From: Streptomyces filipinensis
Lineage (GTDB): Bacteria > Actinomycetota > Actinomycetes > Streptomycetales > Streptomycetaceae
Length of the DNA: 64,000 nucleotides
NCBI RefSeq assembly: GCF_014649495.1
Contig: NZ_BMTD01000012.1
Coordinates: 245,093 to 309,092, forward strand
Direction of reading: 5' to 3'
Each line of letters starts with the position of its first letter. Positions within the stretch are counted from its first letter, which is position 1. The position numbers were made by a program, and so were the translations under genes. The notes beneath the pieces were generated by a model. It was not told where the DNA came from, ran no database searches, and saw only the letters and a list, made by a program, of their open reading frames with translations. Shown in pieces: positions 1-7,648 of this stretch.

Positions 1-959
1 AGCACGCGCGCGTGGTGGCCACGACCGTCGGGCCGTACGTACTCAACGGCGAGGAGCTGGTCGCCGCCTGCGCCGACGCCGGGACGGACTACCTGGACCT
101 GACCGGCGAGCCGGAGTTCGTGGACCTGATGTACGTCCGGCACGACACGCGCGCGCGGGAGACGGGCGCGCGTCTGGTGCACGCCTGCGGCTTCGACTCC
201 GTGCCCCACGACCTGGGCGTGTACTTCACGGTCCGGCAGCTGCCGGAGGGCGTGCCGCTGACCGTGGACGGTTATGTGACCGCCGACGCCGCCTTCTCCG
301 GGGGCACCCTGGCCTCGGCGCTGAACCAGTTCGCCCGCGGCCGGCAGCTGCTGGCCGCGGCGCGCGAACGGGGCCGGCACGAGCCGCGGCTGATGGGACG
401 CCGCGTCGCGGCACCGACGGGTGCGCCCCGGTTCGCCCGGGAGGTCGGCGCGTGGGCGCTGCCGCTGCCGACCATCGACCCGCAGATCGTGCGCCGCTCG
501 GCGAAGGCGATCGAGCGGTACGGACCCGACTTCCGCTACCGGCACTACGCGGCGGTGCGGCACCTGCCGGTCGCCCTCGGCGGGGTCGCCGCCGTCGGCG
601 CGGTGCTGACGGCCGCCCAGCTGCCGCCCGCGCGGCGCTGGTTGTCGGGCCGGCTGCGCCCGGGGGACGGGCCGAGCCCGGAGCGGCGGGCGAGGAGCCG
701 CTTCGCGGTGCGCTTCGTCGGCGAGGGCGGCGGGCGGCGCGTGTGCACGGAGGTCGCGGGCGGCGACCCGGGCTACGACGAGACGGCGAAGATGTTCGCC
801 GAGGCGGCCCTGTGCCTGGCCTTCGACGACCTGCCGCCGACGGCCGGGCAGGTCACCACGGCGCAGGCGATGGGCGACGCCCTCACCGGGCGGCTGCGGG
901 CCGCGGGCATCACCTTCCGGGTGGCGGCCACCGGCCCGGCCGCCTCATCGCCCGTTTGA
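1..959 (+). CDS. Saccharopine dehydrogenase-like NAD(P)-binding reductase, 5' truncated
   Basis: The gene is open from the first bases and ends at 959, so its start lies outside the window. About 318 codons are visible. The visible part begins inside a Rossmann-type domain (VVATTVGPYVLNGEELV) followed by a segment typical of the family (YLDLTGEPEFV, then HACGFDSVPHDLG). These match the saccharopine dehydrogenase NADP-binding family, which in actinobacteria includes trans-acting enoyl reductases of lipid synthesis. The N-terminal glycine-rich nucleotide loop is missing because of the window edge. The substrate cannot be told from sequence. The next gene starts 114 bases downstream. Confidence 0.8.
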   Translation, partial: HARVVATTVGPYVLNGEELVAACADAGTDYLDLTGEPEFVDLMYVRHDTRARETGARLVHACGFDSVPHDLGVYFTVRQLPEGVPLTVDGYVTADAAFSGGTLASALNQFARGRQLLAAARERGRHEPRLMGRRVAAPTGAPRFAREVGAWALPLPTIDPQIVRRSAKAIERYGPDFRYRHYAAVRHLPVALGGVAAVGAVLTAAQLPPARRWLSGRLRPGDGPSPERRARSRFAVRFVGEGGGRRVCTEVAGGDPGYDETAKMFAEAALCLAFDDLPPTAGQVTTAQAMGDALTGRLRAAGITFRVAATGPAASSPV

Positions 960-1073
960 GACTCGCGCACCCGGAAGTCCCGGCTGTCCGCGGCCACCGC
1001 CCGGAAAGTCTCACAGGGTCTTTCAATGACACGATGGAGGCCCGGGCAACGAGCCGAAGGAGGCGGGCCAGGC

Positions 1074-1262
1074 ATGAAGTTCGTGCTCGAAGTGACCGTG
1101 GACGAGGACGCGCCGGCGCGGGACCGCGCCGGCGAACTGGGGCGCATCCTGCGCTACTGGGGCGGCAACCTGCACCACTACGCCCTCGAACCCGGAGACG
1201 GCTCGGCCGTCTACGACGCGGCGTATCAGGAGGTCGGGGCCTGGCGGGTCGTGTCCTCCTGA
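1074..1262 (+). CDS. Small conserved-looking hypothetical protein (62 aa)
   Basis: This ORF starts at an ATG with a good ribosome binding site (GAAGGAGG, 1056-1063). The product is small and acidic (MKFVLEVTVDED...), with predicted beta and helix content and no signal peptide or membrane segment. I do not recognise the family. Its last 37 bases overlap the 3' end of the convergent endonuclease V gene, so the C-terminal residues share DNA with that gene. The RBS and the codon pattern make it more likely real than a chance ORF. Confidence 0.6.
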   Translation: MKFVLEVTVDEDAPARDRAGELGRILRYWGGNLHHYALEPGDGSAVYDAAYQEVGAWRVVSS

Positions 1263-1966
1263 GCGCCGCCCCCGGTGGCCCGCGCCGCCTCGCGAAGCGC
1301 ACGGCGGCACAGGGCGTCCGCCCGGCGCGTGGTCTCCGGCAGCCGGTAGCGGGGGGTGAGGGCCAGGGTGTGGGCCAGCGCGTTGTCCAGGCTCACCCGA
1401 TGGCCGACGGAGACGAAGACCGGTTTGACGGCGTCCCGGGTGCGCAGCGCGCGCCCGACCTCCTCGGTCCCCGCGAGCAGCGGGGCGAAAGCGCCCCGCT
1501 GCGGGCCGGGGTCGCCGTACGTGAAGGTGAACGGGTTCTTGGCGACGCCGATGACCGGCAGCCCGGTCAGGACGCCGAGGTGGCTGGCGAGGCCGAAGCG
1601 GCGCGGATGGGCCAGTCCGTAGCCGTCGCAGACGACCAGGCCGGGCGGGCACGGCAGCCGGTCCAGGACGGCCCGGACGGTGGGGATCTCACGGAAGGCC
1701 AGCAGGCCGGGCACGTACGGGAAGGAGACGCGGCCGACGGCCGTCGCCTCGGCCACCACGTCCAGCGTGGCGGCGTCCAGCACGACGGCCGCCGCGGCGA
1801 CGAGGTCGAGGGTGTCGTCGTAGGCGACGTCGACCCCCGTCACATGCCCCGTCCCGGGCCGCGGGCCGCTCTCGTCGAGCACCACCCGTCCGCGCAGCTC
1901 GTCCTGGACGGCGCGGGCCTGCTCCTCGGTCGCGGGCCAGCCCGCGGGTACGCCTACGGTCGTCAT
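1226..1966 (-). CDS. nfi: Endonuclease V (deoxyinosine 3' endonuclease)
   Basis: A 246-residue protein, the usual length for endonuclease V, which nicks DNA one base 3' of deoxyinosine and starts repair of deaminated adenine. Family hallmarks are the first catalytic aspartate in VTGVDVAYDD, the VCDGYGLAHPRRFGLASHLG block, and GVAKNPF. The start is the ATG at 1966-1964. The frame stays open further upstream but that part has no family similarity and would overlap the divergent YciI gene. The 3' end overlaps the small ORF at 1074-1262. Confidence 0.92.
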   Translation of the reverse strand: MTTVGVPAGWPATEEQARAVQDELRGRVVLDESGPRPGTGHVTGVDVAYDDTLDLVAAAAVVLDAATLDVVAEATAVGRVSFPYVPGLLAFREIPTVRAVLDRLPCPPGLVVCDGYGLAHPRRFGLASHLGVLTGLPVIGVAKNPFTFTYGDPGPQRGAFAPLLAGTEEVGRALRTRDAVKPVFVSVGHRVSLDNALAHTLALTPRYRLPETTRRADALCRRALREAARATGGGAQEDTTRQAPTS

Positions 1967-2026
1967 GGTGACGCCGACTCTACGGGCCCGGGACGGCTGT
2001 CGGAGCCGGGGGGTAGGCTCGCGATC

Positions 2027-2323
2027 ATGTTCGTCCTGGAGCTGACCTACACCGCCCCCCTCGACGCCGTCGACGCGCTGCTCGCCGACCATGTGGCCTG
2101 GCTGGAGGAGCAGTACGCGAAGGGCTTCTTCCTGGCCTCCGGGCGCAAGAACCCCAGGGACGGCGGGGTGATCCTCGCCGTCGCCGAGGACCGCGCCCGG
2201 ATCGAGGAGATCGTGGCGGGGGACCCGTTCGCCGTCGGCGGTGTGTGCACGTACCGCGTCACGGAGTTCGTCGCCACGAAGACGGCTCCCGAGCTGGCCC
2301 GTCACCGGCAGACATCGGACTGA
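2027..2323 (+). CDS. YciI family protein
   Basis: A 98-residue protein with the YciI dimeric alpha-beta fold pattern: MFVLELTYTAPLDAVDALLADH, then a His/Asp pair region and FFLASGRKNPRDGG. YciI proteins are small ferredoxin-like proteins, some with hydrolase or dehydrochlorinase roles; the substrate here is unknown. The ATG at 2027 has no Shine-Dalgarno sequence but has TAGGCT at 2014-2019, seven bases upstream, which suggests a leaderless transcript. It diverges from nfi and converges on the next gene with a 10-base gap. Confidence 0.85.
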   Translation: MFVLELTYTAPLDAVDALLADHVAWLEEQYAKGFFLASGRKNPRDGGVILAVAEDRARIEEIVAGDPFAVGGVCTYRVTEFVATKTAPELARHRQTSD

Positions 2324-2333
2324 GACCCGGCCG

Positions 2334-2672
2334 TCATCCCTTCTTCGCGTTCAGCGCGCGCTGCAGCTGGCTCTTGTTCATGTTCGAACGGCCTTCGATG
2401 CCGCGCTGCTTCGCCTCGTTGTAGAGCTGGTCCCGGGTCGGGCCCTGGGGGCCGGACCGGTTGCCCGACCGCTGGCCGCCGCGCTTGCCCGACGACATGT
2501 CCTGCGTCGAGCTGCGGCTCGCGGTCTCGGACTCGCCGGAGCGGGCGCGTTCCTTGTTGACCGTCCGCGCGGCGATCTCCTTGGCGCGGCCGGCGCTCTC
2601 GCCCCGGTCCTGCGCGCTCTTCTTGATGTGTTCGTACTGACGCTCGCGCTTGGAGCTGGAACCGGCGGGCAT
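2334..2672 (-). CDS. Small basic protein with C-terminal Rho-N/SAP-like motif
   Basis: 112 residues, very rich in Lys, Arg, Ser and Gln. The N-terminal half (KRERQYEHIKKSAQDRG, then RAKEIAARTVNKERA) resembles small actinobacterial proteins annotated as plasmid stabilization or ChaB-like. The last 40 residues (TRDQLYNEAKQRGIEGRS then MNKSQLQRALN) look like the nucleic-acid-binding helix-extended-loop of Rho N-terminal or SAP domains. It is probably a nucleic-acid-associated stress protein, but this is inference. The start is the ATG at 2672. Confidence 0.75.
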   Translation of the reverse strand: MPAGSSSKRERQYEHIKKSAQDRGESAGRAKEIAARTVNKERARSGESETASRSSTQDMSSGKRGGQRSGNRSGPQGPTRDQLYNEAKQRGIEGRSNMNKSQLQRALNAKKG

Positions 2673-2749
2673 GGCCGCTCCCTTCCTCTGGATCCCCGGG
2701 TCCTCCTGATTCCCGTGCGGGACGAGTACCCGGTTTCCCGGCGCCCACC

Positions 2750-3853
2750 TCAGCGTTCCAGCCGGGCCACCCTCCCCTGCTCCCCGGCCGCCCAGCAGCT
2801 CAGGTCGGCGGTGCAGGCCACGGTGTCGTACGAGCCGGAGTCGATCGTCCGCCAGGTGCGGCCGGCGTCCGTGGTGAGGTCGGTGCCGGTGGGGCCGACG
2901 GCGAGCGCGGCGGTGCGGCTGTGCGGCAGCCAGGCGGCGCCGGAGCGGTAGGCGGGCGGCGGTGTGGCGGCCGGGGTCCAGGTGCGTCCGCCGTCGGCGG
3001 TGACGGCGGCCGCCTGCGGCGAGGGCTTGTCGGGGCGGTAGTCGCCGCCGACGGCGAGGCCGTGGGTGCGGTCGCGGAAGGCGAGGGCGAAGACGCCCCT
3101 GGCGGGATCGCCGGCCGGCACCGGTGCGCCGGCGGCCGTCCAGGTGAGTCCGCGGTCGGCGGAGTGCAGCACGCGCGCGTGGGCGCCGCCGCCCGTGGCC
3201 AGCCAGACGTCCTTCGGGCCCGAGGTGACCAGGCACTGGCCGCTCGCCGCGAAACCGGCCTCGCCGTCCAGGGCGGGCGGCATGCCGGCCGAGGGCAGCA
3301 CCCGCCAGGAGCGGCCGCCGTCGCTCGTGGCCAGGATGCGGAACCTCCCGTCCACGGGGTCGCCCATCGCGAGGCCGTGCCGCCGGTCGAAGAAGGACAG
3401 GCAGTCGTAGAACGCCTTCGGGTCCGTGTTGCGGAAGGACTCCGTCCAGGTCGCTCCGCCGTCGTCGGTGCGGTACACCCGGGACGCCTCGCCCTCGCCG
3501 ATGGCCAGCACCACCGCGCGTCGCGCGTCGAACGCCTCGACGTCCCGGAACTGCAGCTCCCCCGCGCCCGGCGGAGAGACGTTCCGCCAGCTCCCCCCGC
3601 CGTCCGTGGTGCGCAGCACCGTGCCGCCGGTGCCGGCCAGCCAGGCGGTGTGCCGGTCCACGGCCGCGAGGCCCCGGAAGCGGATCTGCGGGGTGCCCGG
3701 GTCCTTCGGCGCCCAGTGCGGGCCGCCCTCCCCGAGGGGCCCGGCCTCGGCCGCCGGAACGGTCAGCGCGGCCAGCGCCGCCCCGCACGCCACCCCCACC
3801 GCCACCAGCCTGCCCCTGCGTCCTCTGCGTCGCGTGCTCCCCAAACGCCTCAT
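2750..3853 (-). CDS. Secreted BNR/YCF48-like beta-propeller protein
   Basis: 367 residues from ATG 3853. The N-terminus has a basic stretch (MRRLGSTRRRGRRGR), a hydrophobic core and an Ala-rich cleavage region (VPAAEAGP), a signal peptide that could be Sec or Tat. The rest contains repeated Asp-box-like motifs (TTDGGGSW, TDDGGATW, TSDGGRSW, SADRGLTW, TADGGRTW, TTDAGRTW) as in BNR/sialidase-like repeats and YCF48 photosystem II assembly factors. It should fold as an exported beta-propeller. Catalytic sialidase residues are not obvious, so binding or assembly is more likely than hydrolysis. Confidence 0.85.
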   Translation of the reverse strand: MRRLGSTRRRGRRGRLVAVGVACGAALAALTVPAAEAGPLGEGGPHWAPKDPGTPQIRFRGLAAVDRHTAWLAGTGGTVLRTTDGGGSWRNVSPPGAGELQFRDVEAFDARRAVVLAIGEGEASRVYRTDDGGATWTESFRNTDPKAFYDCLSFFDRRHGLAMGDPVDGRFRILATSDGGRSWRVLPSAGMPPALDGEAGFAASGQCLVTSGPKDVWLATGGGAHARVLHSADRGLTWTAAGAPVPAGDPARGVFALAFRDRTHGLAVGGDYRPDKPSPQAAAVTADGGRTWTPAATPPPAYRSGAAWLPHSRTAALAVGPTGTDLTTDAGRTWRTIDSGSYDTVACTADLSCWAAGEQGRVARLER

Positions 3854-4063
3854 GGCGGGCGAAGCTAGCCCACCGGGCCGGTACCGTCCAGAGGCCGATC
3901 GCCCGCCGTCGCGCGCGAAAACACCCGGTGTCCCCCCGTGCATGAAGGCGGTGACCGAGGTCACTCGGTTCACGTGTGCACGGATCGGCCGGATCCGTCG
4001 TCTCTTCCAGTGCCGGGTAGCGCACACCCGGGCGTAGTCCAGCCGTCACGAGGGAGCAAGGCG

Positions 4064-4480
4064 TTGTCCACCGTCATCGAGCAGCCCGTAGAGGCCCGCC
4101 TCGTCGCCGCCGCACCGCGCATGCCGAGCATCCCCGCGACGCTGCGCTACGACCGGAGCGATCCGTTCGCCGTCGTCATGACCTTCCCGGCCCCGGCCAC
4201 CCTGGAGGGAGTCGACGTGTGCTGGACCTTCTCCCGCGAGCTGCTCGCGGCCGGGCTGCACGGCGCCGAGGGCCACGGGGACGTCCGGGTGCGGCCGTAC
4301 GGCTACGACCGCACCGTGCTGGAGTTCCACGCCCCCGAGGGCACCGCGATCGTGCACGTGCGCTCGGGTGAGATCCGGCGCTTCCTGGAGGCCGCCGACG
4401 CACTCGTGCCCGTCGGCCTTGAGCACCTCCAGCTCGACCTGGACCAGGGGCTGGCCGAACTGATGCGGGACGCCTGCTGA
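4064..4480 (+). CDS. ssgD: SsgA-like sporulation/cell division regulator, probably SsgD
   Basis: 138 residues if translation starts at TTG 4064, which has a strong RBS (GAGGGAG, 4050-4056) seven bases upstream; no ATG or GTG fits as well. The protein has the SsgA-like (SALP) pattern: LRYDRSDPFAVVMTF, CWTFSRELLAAGLHG, GDVRVRPYG, and the C-terminal EHLQLDLDQGLAELM. SALPs are specific to morphologically complex actinomycetes and guide septum and spore-wall formation. The symbol ssgD is chosen from remembered synteny with S. coelicolor (just upstream of an ABC-F gene, in the same region as the pca and tkt2 clusters); another SALP paralogue cannot be excluded. Confidence 0.85.
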   Translation: MSTVIEQPVEARLVAAAPRMPSIPATLRYDRSDPFAVVMTFPAPATLEGVDVCWTFSRELLAAGLHGAEGHGDVRVRPYGYDRTVLEFHAPEGTAIVHVRSGEIRRFLEAADALVPVGLEHLQLDLDQGLAELMRDAC

Positions 4481-4494
4481 ACGCCACGCGCGTG

Positions 4495-4531
4495 AAAACG
4501 CGTTGACAGCCATCAGGCACCCTCGTACGGT
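4495..4531 (+). promoter_or_regulatory. Promoter of the ABC-F gene (TTGACA-17-TACGGT) with upstream A-tract
   Basis: A consensus -35 TTGACA lies at 4503-4508 and a -10 TACGGT at 4526-4531 with a 17-base spacer. An AAAA tract at 4495-4498 sits four bases before the -35. An AT-rich patch at this place is the known mark of WhiB7/WblC-dependent resistance promoters in actinobacteria, so WblC control is plausible but inferred. The predicted transcript would have a leader of about 225 bases. Confidence 0.7.
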
Positions 4532-4557
4532 GTACATCGGTCCTGTTGCCGTCGATT

Positions 4558-4580
4558 GGAGAAGGACGTTGCTCGTCTGA
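4558..4580 (+). promoter_or_regulatory. Putative three-codon leader ORF with RBS upstream of the ABC-F gene
   Basis: GGAGAAGG at 4558-4565 is followed by TTG CTC GTC TGA (4569-4580), which would encode Met-Leu-Val. It lies just downstream of the predicted transcription start and about 185 bases before the ABC-F start codon. Very short leader ORFs control drug-resistance ABC-F genes by ribosome stalling in other bacteria. This one is proposed from sequence only. Confidence 0.5.
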
Positions 4581-4706
4581 GGTTCTGAGACATCGCGTCG
4601 CACCGGTGAGGTGTGCGCGGCGTACGACCTCGGCGTCCGAGCCGTCCTCCGGCACAGGCCTTCTTCATGTTCCACGGCCTTCGTGCCCCACGACCTTTCG
4701 GTTCCC

Positions 4707-4760
4707 GCCTCGCGGTGTCTCGACATGCGCCCACCGACCGCACGACACCCCTCGCGAGGC
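4707..4760 (+). promoter_or_regulatory. Stem-loop sequestering the ABC-F ribosome binding site
   Basis: GCCTCGCGGTGTC (4707-4719) can pair with GACAC (4744-4748) and CGCGAGGC (4753-4760), leaving a four-base bulge. The 3' arm contains the likely Shine-Dalgarno bases (GCGAGG) directly before ATG 4765. Formation of the hairpin would hide the RBS. Together with the short leader ORF it looks like a translational attenuator. Confidence 0.5.
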
Positions 4761-4764
4761 CCTC

Positions 4765-6390
4765 ATGTCATCTTCCCTCACCTGCACGTCCCTGTCCTTC
4801 ACCTGGCCCGACGGCACCGCCGTCTTCGACGGCCTGGACGTCGCCTTCGGCCCCGGCCGCACCGGGCTCGTCGGCGTCAACGGATCGGGGAAGTCCACCC
4901 TGTTGAAGCTTCTCGCCGGTGAACTCACGCCCTCCGACGGGACCGTCAAGGCGGTCGGCGAGGTCGGCTGCCTCCCACAGAACGTCACCCTCGACACCGC
5001 GCTCCGCGTCGACCAGGCCCTCGGCATCGCCGAACGGCGGGCCGCGCTGCACGCCATCGAGGCGGGCGACGTCGCCGAGGAGCACTTCGAGACGGTCGGC
5101 GACGACTGGGACGTCGAGGAGCGCGCCCTGGTCACCCTCGGCGAACTGGGTCTCGGTCACATCGGCCTGGACCGCACCGTCGGCGAGGTCTCCGGCGGCG
5201 AGTCGGTGCTGCTGCGGCTGGCCGCGCTGCTGCTGCGCCGCCCCGACGTGCTGCTGCTGGACGAGCCCACCAACAACCTCGACCTGTACGCGCGCCGCCG
5301 GCTGTACCAGGCCGTCGCCGCATGGCCGGGCGTGCTGGTCGTGGTCAGCCACGACCGGGAACTGCTCGACCTGGTCGACCAGATCGCGGAGCTGCGCTCC
5401 GGGGAGGTCACCTGGTACGGCGGCAACTTCTCGGCCTACGAGGAGGCCTTGGCCGTCGAGCAGGAGGCGGCCGAACGGATGGTCCGCGTCGCCGAGGCCG
5501 ATGTCCGCAAGCAGAAGCGCGAACTGGCCGACGCCCAGGTCAAGCTGGCCCGCCGCAAGCGGTACGGGCAGAAGATGTGGGACTCCAAGCGCGAACCGAA
5601 GATCGTCATGGGCGCCCGCAAGCGCGCCGCCCAGGAGTCGGCGGGCAAGCACCGCATCATGCACGAGGAGAAGCTCGCCGACGCCAGGGATCGCCTGGAC
5701 GAGGCGGTGGAGGCGGTACGGGACGACGACGAGATCCGCGTCGAACTGCCGTACACCGCCGTGCCGCCGGGCCGGCAGGTGCTCACGCTGGAGAACCTGG
5801 CGACGGCCTACGGGGCGCGGATCGAGGGGATCCTCGATCTGCGCGGTCCGGAGCGGATCGCGCTGGTCGGCCGGAACGGCTCCGGCAAGACGACGCTGCT
5901 GCGGACGGTCGCCGGGGAGCTGGCGCCGGTGGCCGGGGAGGCGCGGGCGCACGTCCCGTTGCGCTTCCTGCCCCAGCGGCTGGACGTCCTGGACGACGCG
6001 CTGACGGTCGCCGAGAACGTGGCCCGGTTCGCGCCGGACGCCACCAACAACCGGATCCGGGCGCGGCTGGCCCGCTTCCTGTTCCGGGGCGCGCGAGCCG
6101 ACCAGAAGGCGGACACCCTGTCGGGCGGCGAGCGCTTCCGGGCGGCCCTGGCCGCGCTGATGCTGGCCGAGCCGGCGCCCCAGCTGCTGCTGCTCGACGA
6201 GCCGACGAACAACCTCGACATGGCGAGCGTGCGGCAGCTGACCTCGGCCCTGGAGTCGTACGAGGGCGCGCTGCTCGTGGCCAGCCACGACCTGCCGTTC
6301 CTGGAGTCGATCGGCATCACCCGCTGGCTGCTGATGGAGGAGGGAGAACTGAAGGAGATCACGCCGGAGGATGTCGGGCATCCCGCCTAG
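4765..6390 (+). CDS. ABC-F ATPase, antibiotic-resistance (ARE) type
   Basis: 541 residues with two ABC ATPase domains and no membrane segments, the ABC-F layout. Domain 1 has Walker A GVNGSGKST, signature VSGGESVLLRL and Walker B LLLDEPTNNLDL; domain 2 has GRNGSGKTT, LSGGERFRAAL and LLLDEPTNNLDM. A charged interdomain linker (KQKRELADAQVKLARRKRYG) matches the P-site tRNA interaction motif. ABC-F proteins bind the ribosomal E site, and ARE members displace peptidyl-transferase-centre drugs. The leader described upstream favours a drug-induced resistance role; the spectrum is unknown. I recall an S. coelicolor homologue studied for pleuromutilin/lincosamide resistance, not verified. Confidence 0.9.
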   Translation: MSSSLTCTSLSFTWPDGTAVFDGLDVAFGPGRTGLVGVNGSGKSTLLKLLAGELTPSDGTVKAVGEVGCLPQNVTLDTALRVDQALGIAERRAALHAIEAGDVAEEHFETVGDDWDVEERALVTLGELGLGHIGLDRTVGEVSGGESVLLRLAALLLRRPDVLLLDEPTNNLDLYARRRLYQAVAAWPGVLVVVSHDRELLDLVDQIAELRSGEVTWYGGNFSAYEEALAVEQEAAERMVRVAEADVRKQKRELADAQVKLARRKRYGQKMWDSKREPKIVMGARKRAAQESAGKHRIMHEEKLADARDRLDEAVEAVRDDDEIRVELPYTAVPPGRQVLTLENLATAYGARIEGILDLRGPERIALVGRNGSGKTTLLRTVAGELAPVAGEARAHVPLRFLPQRLDVLDDALTVAENVARFAPDATNNRIRARLARFLFRGARADQKADTLSGGERFRAALAALMLAEPAPQLLLLDEPTNNLDMASVRQLTSALESYEGALLVASHDLPFLESIGITRWLLMEEGELKEITPEDVGHPA

Positions 6391-6609
6391 CGTCGGCGGC
6401 ATGCCCGTTTTCATCACCCGCCCCGGAGCCGGGCGAGCCCCACCTCAAGGACGTCGGTCTCCGCGGGACGACGGTGTGACGTCTCAGGAGGGGCACAGCC
6501 TGACAACGAGGGTTTTGTCCAGGCCGGAGAGGACTGCATGATGGCGGACCGGTGCCGCGGCCAGCGGCGCCGCCGCACCACCGACCCGCACCGATTCGAA
6601 AGGCCCCTC

Positions 6610-7386
6610 GTGCCCAGCAAGAAGGCCCTCGTCCGCCGCCCCAGCCCCCGCCTCGCCGAAGGCCTGGTGACGCACATCGAGCGGGAGAAGGCCGATGCCG
6701 GGCTCGCCGTCGAGCAGTGGGAGGCCTACGTCGAGGCCCTGCGCACACACGGCTGGGAGACGATCGAGGTGGAACCGGCTGACGACTGCCCGGACTCGGT
6801 GTTCGTCGAGGACACCGTCGTCATGTACAAGAACGTGGCGTTGATCACCCGGTCCGGCGCGGAGTCCCGGCGCGAGGAGACCGTCGGCGTGGAGGAGGCG
6901 GTGGCCCGTCTCGGCTGCTCGGTGAACTGGATATGGGAGCCGGGCACGCTGGACGGCGGTGACGTCCTGAAGGTCGGCGACACGGTGTACGTCGGCCGCG
7001 GCGGACGTACCAACGCGGCCGGTGTGCAGCAGCTGCGGGCCGCCTTCGAGCCGCTGGGCGCGCGGGTGGTCGCCGTCCCCGTGAGCAAGGTGCTGCACCT
7101 GAAGTCGGCGGTGACCGCGCTGCCCGACGGCACGGTGATCGGGCACATCCCGAAGGTCGACCGGCCGTCGCTGTTCCCCGGTTTCCTGTCGGTGCCGGAG
7201 GAGTCCGGCGCGCATGTGGTACTGCTCGGCGGGCACAAGCTGCTGATGGCGGCGAGCGCCCCGAAGACGGCGGAGCTGCTGACCGATCTCGGCTACGACG
7301 TGGTCACGGTCGACATCAGCGAGTTCGAGAAACTGGAGGGCTGTGTGACCTGCCTCTCGGTACGCCTGCGGGAGCTGTACGCCTGA
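6610..7386 (+). CDS. ddaH: NG,NG-dimethylarginine dimethylaminohydrolase (DDAH)
   Basis: 258 residues from GTG 6610, which has GAAAGG (6598-6603) as RBS; an earlier in-frame ATG at 6538 would add an unrelated Arg-rich stretch. The guanidino-group modifying enzyme fold is clear: DSVFVEDTVVM, TLDGGDVLKVG, the catalytic histidine in KVLHLKSAV and the nucleophilic cysteine in EGCVTCLSVRL near the C-terminus. DDAH hydrolyses methylated arginines to citrulline and methylamines. It stands alone, 219 bases after the ABC-F gene. Confidence 0.92.
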   Translation: MPSKKALVRRPSPRLAEGLVTHIEREKADAGLAVEQWEAYVEALRTHGWETIEVEPADDCPDSVFVEDTVVMYKNVALITRSGAESRREETVGVEEAVARLGCSVNWIWEPGTLDGGDVLKVGDTVYVGRGGRTNAAGVQQLRAAFEPLGARVVAVPVSKVLHLKSAVTALPDGTVIGHIPKVDRPSLFPGFLSVPEESGAHVVLLGGHKLLMAASAPKTAELLTDLGYDVVTVDISEFEKLEGCVTCLSVRLRELYA

Positions 7387-7388
7387 TC

Positions 7389-7405
7389 GGGTGAACCCGT
7401 CACCC
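7389..7405 (+). terminator. Weak hairpin after ddaH
   Basis: GGGTGA and TCACCC pair across a five-base loop just after the ddaH stop codon. There is no T-tract, as is common for Streptomyces terminators. It could end ddaH transcription. Confidence 0.3.
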
Positions 7406-7534
7406 CGACGGCCCCTGGGTCCATGGGTCCTGGCGCCGTCGACACGCCTGGGAGAGCGCTGACGAAAGCGGACGTAACACGCCGGGAGGACCCGTCTTGA
7501 CCCTGCTGATCAGCGATGTTTACGACGTCCTTAA

Positions 7535-7580
7535 CCTACGGCTTCGTAACCTACGGCTTCGTAGCCTACGATCTCGTAGG
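7535..7580 (+). promoter_or_regulatory. Three tandem 15-base palindromic repeats, probable operator
   Basis: Three units in a row: CCTACGGCTTCGTAA (7535-7549), CCTACGGCTTCGTAG (7550-7564) and CCTACGATCTCGTAGG (7565-7580). Each has TACG/CGTA arms around a four-base centre, and the last is the most symmetrical. The block ends 68 bases before the desaturase start codon. Tandem palindromes at this place suggest cooperative binding by a TetR-type fatty acid regulator, which is not encoded next to it. Confidence 0.6.
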
Positions 7581-7648
7581 TTTCCGGCACCGCTCGCCGG
7601 ACCGTTGCCTTTTCCTCCCCCGTTGTTCGGCGTCCCTCTGGAGTTCCT

